Assembly (NCBI RefSeq): GCF_024385605.1
Contig: NZ_JANFOJ010000013.1
Location: forward strand, 1 to 64,000
Origin: Sporolactobacillus sp. STSJ-5
GTDB lineage: Bacteria > Bacillota > Bacilli > Bacillales > Sporolactobacillaceae
Length of the DNA stretch: 64,000 nt
Reading direction: 5' to 3'
Made by a program: the position numbers and the translations under genes. Below the pieces are notes generated by a model that saw nothing but the letters and a program-made list of their open reading frames with translations, was not told the origin of the DNA and ran no database searches. Below, piece after piece: positions 57,751 through 64,000 of the stretch (its first letter is position 1; every line of letters starts with the position of its first letter).

Positions 57751-58746
57751 ATGAAGAAAGCCGCCGTGCTCCTCCTTATCTTTGCACTTGTTATTATCAT
57801 CATCCCCGCAGCAGTTGTTATTCCGTTCACACAGAAGGCTGTGGGCGAACTACAGCATCAAAGCACCAAACGTACCAAAATCGCGGCGCAGCAAAATGTG
57901 ATTCAGGTCTCCGTTGACCGATCCAATACAAAACAGACGGATCAAGTAGCTTTGAATGACTACTTGATTGGTGTTGTCGGATCGGAAATGCCGGCCAAAT
58001 TTCGTATTGAAGCCCTAAAAGCTCAAGCGATCGCAGCGCGAACGTATATTATGGCACGGATTATTGACAATCCGGATGTTCACGTTACAGATACGGTACA
58101 AAATCAAGTGTACCATAGCAGTCAGGAATTGAAGCAAATTTGGGGCAAGGACTACGAATGGAAACTGAAAAAAGTAAAAAAAGCAGTTGAACAGACACAG
58201 AATCAAGTGATCACATATAATGGAAAGCTGATCTCCCCGGTGTTCTTCTCCACGAGCAACGGACAAACAGAAAATGCTGATCATTATTGGAAAAATGATG
58301 TTCCCTACCTTCGATCAGTTGCCAGCCCATGGGATAAACTGTCGCCAAAGTACAGAAATGAAAAAATACTGACCACCCGATCCGTTGAGCAGGCGCTTGG
58401 CATCACCCTAGGCAGCAATCAAGGCCCTCTAGGAAAGGTCATCAGCAAGACAGATACCGACCATGTTGCACGCATTGAAATAGCAGGCAAAACGTTTACC
58501 GGGAGACAGGTTCGGGAAAGCCTAAACCTAAGCTCCACTGATTTTCAACTAACCCAAAATGGCGATCAAATTAAAGCGGTCACCATTGGCAGCGGGCATG
58601 ACGTCGGCATGAGTCAATATGGAGCCGAAGGAATGGCTCGAGAAGGAAAGACAGCCAAACAAATTCTTACCTATTTCTACCAAGGCACACAGATCAGCAA
58701 GATGACGGTAAAATCGAAAGCGCAGCAACAGATCGCAAAAAAGTAA
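57751..58746 (+). CDS. spoIID: Stage II sporulation protein D
   Basis: 331 residues. A membrane anchor (about 5-27) is followed by the SpoIID domain (LNDYLIGVVGSEMPAKFRIEALKAQAIAARTY, catalytic Glu in SEMP). The C-terminal signature GHDVGMSQYGAEGMA is seen. It is a lytic transglycosylase of the engulfment complex in the mother cell. CTTGGAGG precedes the ATG; a candidate SigE promoter lies upstream. spoIIQ follows. Confidence 0.95.
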   Translation: MKKAAVLLLIFALVIIIIPAAVVIPFTQKAVGELQHQSTKRTKIAAQQNVIQVSVDRSNTKQTDQVALNDYLIGVVGSEMPAKFRIEALKAQAIAARTYIMARIIDNPDVHVTDTVQNQVYHSSQELKQIWGKDYEWKLKKVKKAVEQTQNQVITYNGKLISPVFFSTSNGQTENADHYWKNDVPYLRSVASPWDKLSPKYRNEKILTTRSVEQALGITLGSNQGPLGKVISKTDTDHVARIEIAGKTFTGRQVRESLNLSSTDFQLTQNGDQIKAVTIGSGHDVGMSQYGAEGMAREGKTAKQILTYFYQGTQISKMTVKSKAQQQIAKK

Positions 58747-58757
58747 CTTAATTTTTC

Positions 58758-58785
58758 AGGCGCTTGAAATCAAGTGCCTTTTTCT
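58758..58785 (+). terminator. Intrinsic terminator of spoIID
   Basis: AGGCGCTTG pairs with CAAGTGCCT around AAAT, then a T-run. The gap 58786-59036 shows nothing convincing beyond a poor SigF-like GTATT...GGCCGCATT near 58979. Confidence 0.75.
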
Positions 58786-59036
58786 TTTCCAATAAATATA
58801 AAGCTCACAAATGCTTTGTCCGTCACTTCCTGCCTTTAGAGCACATAACAAAAAGATTTGCTTGACCAGAAGTTCACCTAGTATAGATTTTCAACAGGGT
58901 TATTCTTAGAAAATAGCAATTTATTGATGCATTTTTTTGTTAATTTCATAATTTTTCAATGAAATGGACATAAAATCGTATTTTACATGTATAGATCGGC
59001 CGCATTCTGATCAGAATGTTGCTGAGGTGATACAAT

Positions 59037-59915
59037 TTGACAGATAACAAGGATCAGAAGAAGTCGCAGGAAAAAGAGCTGTCCGGTCTGCGAAAACTAG
59101 CAAAACGGCGCTGGTTCTATCCCGCTTTATATTTATGCGCCGCGTCGCTTATCCTTACCGGGGTGCTGCTTTTTCAAATGAATGGTGCCAATAAGGCGAG
59201 CGAAGATGAGAACCGCACAGTATTTAATCAAGATCAACCGACGCCTCATGCACAGAATGCCGGTGATGAAGTTTTTGAATGGCCAGCGAAGGCCGACGAT
59301 ACAACAGTTGTCCAGCCTTTCTATGACGTTAAAGGAACCGAACAAGAACAGCAAGCCGCTCTCGTAAACTATAACAATTCGTATGTCCAAAATACAGGCA
59401 TCAACATTGGCGCGAATAATGAAAAATCGTTTACAGTAACTGCGGCGATGGGCGGAAAAGTCACGGAGGCAGCGAAGGATGACACACTTGGCTACAAAGT
59501 CACATTGAAGCACAAAGACGGTGTTGAAACGATGTACCAAAGTCTTGGATCAGTAGATGTTGCTGTTGGTCAGGAAGTTGCACAGGGTGAGAAAATCGGT
59601 ACTGCAGGAACGGAAGCATTGAACAAAGCAATGGGCGTTCACCTGCATTTCGAAATTCGTAAGAATGGAATTCCGGTCAGCCCGGAAAACTATATGAACA
59701 AAAGCGCTTCCGATGTGAAGGCTGTGTCAGTCGGTGCACAAATGACGACCACCAATCCTTCCGCATCTGAGAAAGTGAAAGATGAAGGAAGCACGGAAAC
59801 GCCGAAACAAGAGAGTGAAAAGTCAAAGGATCAAAGCAAATCGAACACAAAATTACAAAGCGATTCAAGCAAAGGGTCATCAATTGACAAAAGCTCACTA
59901 AACTCACAAAACTGA
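59037..59915 (+). CDS. spoIIQ: Stage II sporulation protein Q
   Basis: 292 residues. A cytoplasmic basic tail, a membrane helix (about 28-48) and an extracellular LytM/M23 domain (about 110-215). The HLHFE motif is kept but the first zinc-binding His of the canonical HxGxD is Asn (NTGINIG), so it is a catalytically dead form as in B. subtilis SpoIIQ. It pairs with SpoIIIAH across the engulfing membranes. The last 60 residues are Ser/Lys/Glu-rich. TTG start with GAGGTG before it. Confidence 0.92.
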   Translation: MTDNKDQKKSQEKELSGLRKLAKRRWFYPALYLCAASLILTGVLLFQMNGANKASEDENRTVFNQDQPTPHAQNAGDEVFEWPAKADDTTVVQPFYDVKGTEQEQQAALVNYNNSYVQNTGINIGANNEKSFTVTAAMGGKVTEAAKDDTLGYKVTLKHKDGVETMYQSLGSVDVAVGQEVAQGEKIGTAGTEALNKAMGVHLHFEIRKNGIPVSPENYMNKSASDVKAVSVGAQMTTTNPSASEKVKDEGSTETPKQESEKSKDQSKSNTKLQSDSSKGSSIDKSSLNSQN

Positions 59916-59925
59916 AGAAAATACG

Positions 59926-59957
59926 AAAACGGCTCCTGATTGGGGTCGTTTTTTTAT
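59926..59957 (+). terminator. Intrinsic terminator of spoIIQ
   Basis: AAAACGGCTCC pairs (with G-U) with GGGGTCGTTTT, then a T-run. Confidence 0.75.
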
Positions 59958-60085
59958 GCAAAATAAACAGAAGATAAGTTAAATGATTGATAAAATAAGA
60001 GAATCTACAAGCGCCGCATATACAGAATTAACAAAGCTGGAGTAAAATAAAAAGAATATCATTCGGATAAGGAGGCGTAGCATTG

Positions 60086-61693
60086 ATGTTTGATTACCAC
60101 TTCTCACCATTTTCTCAGCCACGAAATTCAGTATTTGCAAAACGAGGGATGGTGGCGACTGCGCAGCCTTTGGCTGCACAGGCAGGACTCGATATTCTGA
60201 AAAAAGGCGGGAACGCAATTGATGCAGCTATTGCCACTGCCGCCTGCCTGACTGTTGTTGAGCCAACATCAAACGGAATCGGCAGCGATGCCTTTGCGAT
60301 TATTTGGACAAAGGGAAAGCTTCACGGATTGAATGCCAGCGGAACTGCTCCGGACAGTATTTCGATTGAAGCGATTCATGCTCGTGGGTTTGATGCGATA
60401 CCGGCACATGGCCTGGAGCCGGTCATGGTCCCAGGAGCTCCTGCCGCTTGGGCGGAGTGTTCCAGACGTTTTGGACGCCTTTCTTTGAAAGAAACATTGC
60501 AGCCTGCGATTGACTACGCAGAACAGGGGTTCCCTATTTCTCCAATTGTTGCAAAAAATTGGCGGATTGCCTTTGATAAATATAAGAAGACATTCCAAAA
60601 TACGATGTTTGCGCCGTGGTTTGACACCTTTGCTCCTGACGGACAAGTGCCGGAAGCAGGCGATGTCTGGCGATCCGCGGATCATGCGCGAAGCTTAAGG
60701 GCGATTGCCGATTCTAATGCGGAAGACTTTTATAAAGGAGATCTGGCAGATCAAATCGACAGCTTTTCACGCGCACATGAAGGGTTTATCCGCAAAAGCG
60801 ATCTTGCACGATACCGGCCGCAGTGGGTAGAGCCGATTTCGGTTAACTATCATGGGTATGATATATGGGAACTTCCTCCTAACGGTCAGGGATTGGTCGC
60901 ATTGCTTGGCCTGAATATTTTAAAACAGTTTGATTTAAAAAATGAGGACTTAATTAGTAAATATCATAAACAAATTGAAGCGCTCAAGCTTGCCTTTTCC
61001 GACGGCAAAGCGTATATCACAGATCCGCGCGAAATGAGTGATGAAGCAATGCAGCTGCTTTCTGAACCATACAGCGCACTGCGAGCAAAACAAATTGGAC
61101 AGATGGCAATGACCCCTGAACCGGGCAAATTGCCTAAAGGCGGAACCGTGTATCTTGCGGCAGCGGATGAAGAAGGAAACATGGTTTCTTTTATTCAAAG
61201 CAACTTTATGGGATTTGGTTCAGGCATTGTCATTCCGGGTACAGGAATTTCGCTGCAGAATCGCGGGTATACATTCTCTCTGAATCCTAAAGATGCGAAC
61301 AGTCTCGCTCCCGGAAAGAAAACATACCACACCATTATTCCAGGTTTCCTGACTCAGAATGGAACGCCTGTCGGTCCGTTTGGCGTGATGGGCGGGTATA
61401 TGCAGCCGCAAGGCCATCTGCAGGTGATCAGCCGATTGATCGATGAGCATCTGCATCCGCAAGCTGCGCTTGATGCGCCCAGATGGCAGTGGATTGAAAA
61501 TAAGACTGTGCTTGTCGAACCGGAATTTCCAAATGCTCTGGCACAGGCATTGGCACGTCGCGGACATGATATTAGCGTAGCACTGGACACAGGTTCCTTC
61601 GGCCGCGGGCAAATCATTTGGCGCGATCCAAATACCGGGATATTAGCCGGAGGCACAGAATCACGAGCAGATGGAATGGTTGCAGCATGGTAA
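60086..61693 (+). CDS. ywrD: Gamma-glutamyltransferase family protein (YwrD type)
   Basis: 535 residues, no signal peptide. The Ntn-hydrolase cleavage/nucleophile Thr is in GGTVYLAAADEEGNMVSFIQSNF (Thr about 354); PTSNGIGSDAFAI and FGVMGGYMQPQGHLQ are typical. YwrD-type enzymes are cytoplasmic relatives of Ggt that act on gamma-glutamyl compounds; the natural substrate is unsettled. AAGGAGG precedes both TTG 60083 and ATG 60086; ATG is used. ywrB/ywrA follow, as in B. subtilis, but the ywrC regulator is missing. Confidence 0.9.
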   Translation: MFDYHFSPFSQPRNSVFAKRGMVATAQPLAAQAGLDILKKGGNAIDAAIATAACLTVVEPTSNGIGSDAFAIIWTKGKLHGLNASGTAPDSISIEAIHARGFDAIPAHGLEPVMVPGAPAAWAECSRRFGRLSLKETLQPAIDYAEQGFPISPIVAKNWRIAFDKYKKTFQNTMFAPWFDTFAPDGQVPEAGDVWRSADHARSLRAIADSNAEDFYKGDLADQIDSFSRAHEGFIRKSDLARYRPQWVEPISVNYHGYDIWELPPNGQGLVALLGLNILKQFDLKNEDLISKYHKQIEALKLAFSDGKAYITDPREMSDEAMQLLSEPYSALRAKQIGQMAMTPEPGKLPKGGTVYLAAADEEGNMVSFIQSNFMGFGSGIVIPGTGISLQNRGYTFSLNPKDANSLAPGKKTYHTIIPGFLTQNGTPVGPFGVMGGYMQPQGHLQVISRLIDEHLHPQAALDAPRWQWIENKTVLVEPEFPNALAQALARRGHDISVALDTGSFGRGQIIWRDPNTGILAGGTESRADGMVAAW

Positions 61694-61742
61694 TGGGGCA
61701 AAGTAGAGGATACATAATGAATGAAGTTAGGAGTTTTTTTTA

Positions 61743-62339
61743 ATGAACCAGGAAGGCGAAAACAGATCGATTCAGAAATCCTCTTTAGCAATTCATTGGG
61801 ATTTATTTGTAGCATTTTTCCGCTCCGGAATTGTCAGTTTCGGAGGCGGACCATCGGGTATCCCACTCATTGAAGCAGAGGTAGTTAAAAGATATCATTG
61901 GATGAGCTTAGAGGAATTCGGCGATATGGTTGCTTTGGCAAATGCACTTCCCGGGCCGATAAACACGAAGCTCGCCGGATATGTCGGTTGGCGCGTTAAG
62001 GGACTTTCGGGGCTGCTCGTCGCGCTTGCGGCAGTGGTTCTGCCTACGGTGATCCTAATGATTGCATTACTGGGTGTACTTGCGAGATTTCAAGACCAGC
62101 GATGGGTACGTGGCATGACACAAGCAGTATTGCCCGTGGTCGGAGTACTCATGGCACAGCTTACTTGGAGCTTTATGAAAAATGCCAAAAAAGGTCTGGG
62201 ATGGATTATCAGCTTAATATTGGTCGGGCTGAGCTTCGTTTTGATGGAAGTCCTGCATGTTCATCCGGCAATCTTGATCGCATTGACACTGCTGCTTGTC
62301 CTGCTTAAGCCTTCAAAAAAAGCGGGTGAACGCAAATGA
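61743..62339 (+). CDS. ywrB: Chromate transporter family protein, first half (YwrB)
   Basis: 198 residues, about five to six helices. The CHR domain shows FRSGIVSFGGGPSGIPLIEAEVV and ALANALPGPINTKLAGYVGW. Single-domain CHR proteins act as pairs with opposite topology; they export chromate or related oxyanions, but true substrate here is not known. It overlaps ywrA by 4 nt (ATGA). Confidence 0.88.
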   Translation: MNQEGENRSIQKSSLAIHWDLFVAFFRSGIVSFGGGPSGIPLIEAEVVKRYHWMSLEEFGDMVALANALPGPINTKLAGYVGWRVKGLSGLLVALAAVVLPTVILMIALLGVLARFQDQRWVRGMTQAVLPVVGVLMAQLTWSFMKNAKKGLGWIISLILVGLSFVLMEVLHVHPAILIALTLLLVLLKPSKKAGERK

Positions 62340-62866
62340 TTTTATGGAAGATGTTTCTTGCATTCTTTATTCCGGGAATTCTGGGTTACGGCGGCGGACC
62401 GGCTTCCATTCCGCTTGTTGAAAACGAAGTTGTCGGTCATTACCATTGGATGACGGTAACTGAGTTCAGTAATATCCTAGCCTTTGGAAACGCGCTGCCC
62501 GGCCCGATTGCTACAAAAATGGCCGGCTATATAGGCTATGATGTTGCCGGAATAGTCGGTGCGCTTGTTGCCATGTTCGCAACCGTTGCTCCGTCATTGA
62601 TTCTGCTTATTGCGCTTCTTAAGCTGCTTGAGCGATTCAAGGATTCTCCAAAGGTAAAGTGGCTGACCCTATTGATTCGTCCGATTATCGTGGTCATGCT
62701 CGGTATGATGGCCTACAATTTCTTCGCAACCTCTTTTCAGTCGTCAGGCTGGCTGCCGATGGTTCTGATCGCTGCGGCAAGCTTCGTGCTGATGCAGCGG
62801 TTCCGAATTCATCCTGCTTTTGTGATTGCCGGTGCGCTCATCATTGGCGCAGCCTTTATGGGGTAA
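62336..62866 (+). CDS. ywrA: Chromate transporter family protein, second half (YwrA)
   Basis: 176 residues, CHR domain (FIPGILGYGGGPASIPLVENEVV; AFGNALPGPIATKMAGYIGY). It pairs with the upstream gene through a 4-nt overlap. A short terminator follows. Confidence 0.88.
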   Translation: MILWKMFLAFFIPGILGYGGGPASIPLVENEVVGHYHWMTVTEFSNILAFGNALPGPIATKMAGYIGYDVAGIVGALVAMFATVAPSLILLIALLKLLERFKDSPKVKWLTLLIRPIIVVMLGMMAYNFFATSFQSSGWLPMVLIAAASFVLMQRFRIHPAFVIAGALIIGAAFMG

Positions 62867-62935
62867 AAAACTAATAGTGAGGAATTTCATTAGCTAACAA
62901 GATTAAACCAATGTGTTTGATCTTTTTAGGGGAAA

Positions 62936-62959
62936 ATGAGAGCGGTTCTCATATTTTTT
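62936..62959 (+). terminator. Intrinsic terminator of ywrBA
   Basis: ATGAGA pairs with TCTCAT around GCGGT, then a T-run. Confidence 0.7.
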
Positions 62960-63053
62960 CATACTTCCTGAGGCTTAGTTCTACTCTATACTTAAGTCCG
63001 TATGCGATCACGGTTTTTTCGAGTATGCTGTGATAAAAGGAGGCAGTTAGCTA

Positions 63054-63626
63054 ATGTCCGTTCTTGTTATCTATGCTCATCCGGATCCGAAAAGCTTTAA
63101 TCACGCGATTTATGAGCAGGTTGTTCGCGGGCTGAAGGACAAAGGGCAATCTTATGATGTTATTGATCTGTACAATGAAGGCTTTGATCCGGTGCTCGTA
63201 CATAATCAGGATAAAAAGCGATCGGAAATGAAGGATGATCCGGAATTAGCAACGTATCGCCGTTTGATCAAAGAAGCTGATCACCTGATTTTTATCTATC
63301 CAATCTGGTGGTTTGGTATGCCGGCCATACTGAAAGGGTTTATTGATCGCGTGTTTGCGTCAGGCTTTGCTTACACATACAAAAAGAACATTCCGACCGG
63401 ATTGTTGAAGGGAAAATCGGCAACGGTGTTCTATACACTTGATTCTCCTGGGTTTTATGAACGATTGGTTCGTCATCATTTAGAATGGCAAGCGATTAAA
63501 GGCCCGATTCTCCATTTTTGTGGAATTCGTCCGGTGCGCCGATTTGTCTTTTTCGGTGTGCGAACGAGCAGTGAGCAGAAAAGAAAGAAATGGCTGGAAA
63601 AGATTTATCAGGTCAGTCGAGAATAA
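63054..63626 (+). CDS. ywrO: NAD(P)H quinone oxidoreductase, flavodoxin-like fold (YwrO type)
   Basis: 190 residues. The FMN/FAD-binding start VLVIYAHPDPKSFNHA and the IYPIWWFGMPAILKGFIDRVF motif are typical of the NQO1/YwrO/modulator-of-drug-activity group. It reduces quinones with two electrons from NAD(P)H. AAAGGAGG precedes the ATG. Locus next to the ywr genes agrees with B. subtilis ywrO. Confidence 0.9.
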   Translation: MSVLVIYAHPDPKSFNHAIYEQVVRGLKDKGQSYDVIDLYNEGFDPVLVHNQDKKRSEMKDDPELATYRRLIKEADHLIFIYPIWWFGMPAILKGFIDRVFASGFAYTYKKNIPTGLLKGKSATVFYTLDSPGFYERLVRHHLEWQAIKGPILHFCGIRPVRRFVFFGVRTSSEQKRKKWLEKIYQVSRE

Positions 63627-63764
63627 TCAATTGACTGATCCCCCTCGATAAGAAAAACCAGGCAAAAGGCGCTCGATTCTTGAACCATGCTGAATTTTGA
63701 CTACGCTCGGGTTGCTCGTTTGCCGCGGGCGATCTCCTCGAACATACTTGTGTCGCGGAGACTC

Positions 63765-63815
63765 CTATGGCTCGCGATCAACAGAGACGCTCCGCAGGCG
63801 TCTCACACCTGCACG
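63765..63815. repeat. Second dispersed repeat family, copy B
   Basis: On the minus strand it reads GTGTGAGACGCCTGCGGAGCG...CTCTGTTGATCGCGAG, alignable with 29541-29590. It is GC-rich and palindromic (GAGACGC...GCGTCTC). Such elements are common between convergent genes in Bacillaceae. Confidence 0.5.
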
Positions 63816-63852
63816 GTTCATTCACAATCATATTACTTTCTTTACTTGTCAA

Positions 63853-63891
63853 AAAAAGAGGCTTCCCAGCACACGCGGGAAACCTCTTTTT
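63853..63891. terminator. Bidirectional terminator
   Basis: AAAAAGAGGCTTCCC pairs with GGGAAACCTCTTTTT between ywrO and the convergent MFS gene. Confidence 0.85.
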
Positions 63892-63906
63892 AATGATGAA
63901 AAATGA

Positions 63907-64000
63907 TTAAGCTAATTCTTTGTTCTTCGTCTCTTTACCGAGGAAGAGCACGGCCAAAATGGCAACAATAATGGAGATGCAGAAGATCGTGAAGATACCG
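63907..64000 (-). CDS. MFS transporter, C-terminal end only
   Basis: The last 30 residues of a gene that enters from the right edge: a hydrophobic helix (FTIFCISIIVAILAVLFL) then LGKETKNKELA and stop (TAA at 63909-63907). A last helix followed by GxETK is typical of MFS permeases (metabolite/sugar porter groups). The rest lies outside the window. Confidence 0.6.
   Translation of the reverse strand, partial: GIFTIFCISIIVAILAVLFLGKETKNKELA

Overview
The window looks like a chromosome segment from a low-to-mid GC, endospore-forming member of the Bacillales, most probably a relative of Sporolactobacillaceae (genus-level placement is inference). Evidence: spo0F, spoIIR, spoIID, spoIIQ and the sporulation-type class A PBP pbpG are present. 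Most of the window also follows the Bacillus subtilis order from ywfL/ywfO through ywhD-pbpG, ywiB-argS, rpoE-pyrG-spo0F, murA-rho-rpmE-tdk-prfA-prmC-spoIIR-ywlC-mntP-ywlG-glyA-upp and the atp operon to ywzB-ywmB-murAA-spoIID-spoIIQ and the ywrD/B/A/O genes. No rRNA, tRNA, CRISPR array, phage or recognisable transposase was seen.

Layout. 1-5.6 kb: HPr-like small protein, L,D-transpeptidase, lipoyl-relay enzyme, HD and NUDIX hydrolases, then a queuosine operon (transporter, queF, queC) behind a preQ1-I riboswitch. 5.6-7.3 kb: a DUF559-type nuclease gene bracketed by 228-bp perfect direct repeats, with a third diverged copy of the repeat after the atp operon. 7.5-17.2 kb: GNAT enzyme, a Fur-box-controlled siderophore ATPase plus ferredoxin/flavodoxin reductase operon, a beta-glucoside-type PTS permease, two tandem BASS-family transporters and ilvD. 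ilvD sits behind what looks like a leader-peptide attenuator rich in Leu/Ile/Val codons. 17.4-31 kb: YczE-like membrane protein, PHP phosphatase, ywfO-ywgA, PC4/YdbC-like protein, stand-alone glutamate-cysteine ligase, ywhD, two YdcZ-type DMT proteins, pbpG, ywiB-argS and cardiolipin synthase. 31-46.6 kb: rpoE, pyrG (with a GGGC/attenuator leader), spo0F and the translation, cell-wall and nucleotide block. 47-54.3 kb: complete atpZ-I-B-E-F-H-A-G-D-C operon. 54.3-64 kb: repeat copy 3, ywzB, ywmB, murAA, spoIID, spoIIQ, gamma-glutamyltransferase, split chromate transporter, quinone reductase and the 3' end of an MFS gene.

How the genes work together: there are housekeeping modules (ATP synthase, CTP synthesis, termination and recycling of translation, peptidoglycan precursors) interleaved with early sporulation control and engulfment genes, as in B. 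subtilis. Lineage-specific insertions sit between the conserved genes: queuosine, nuclease/repeat, iron, PTS, ilvD/BASS and gshA. Many genes use TTG or GTG starts, and I re-set about 30 starts by Shine-Dalgarno position.

The most unusual signals are (i) the ilvD leader peptide with mutually exclusive RNA pairings, (ii) the nuclease gene that appears to have inserted into a palindromic repeat element with a 228-bp duplication, and (iii) a roughly 280-nt structured leader with an intrinsic terminator in front of one BASS transporter.
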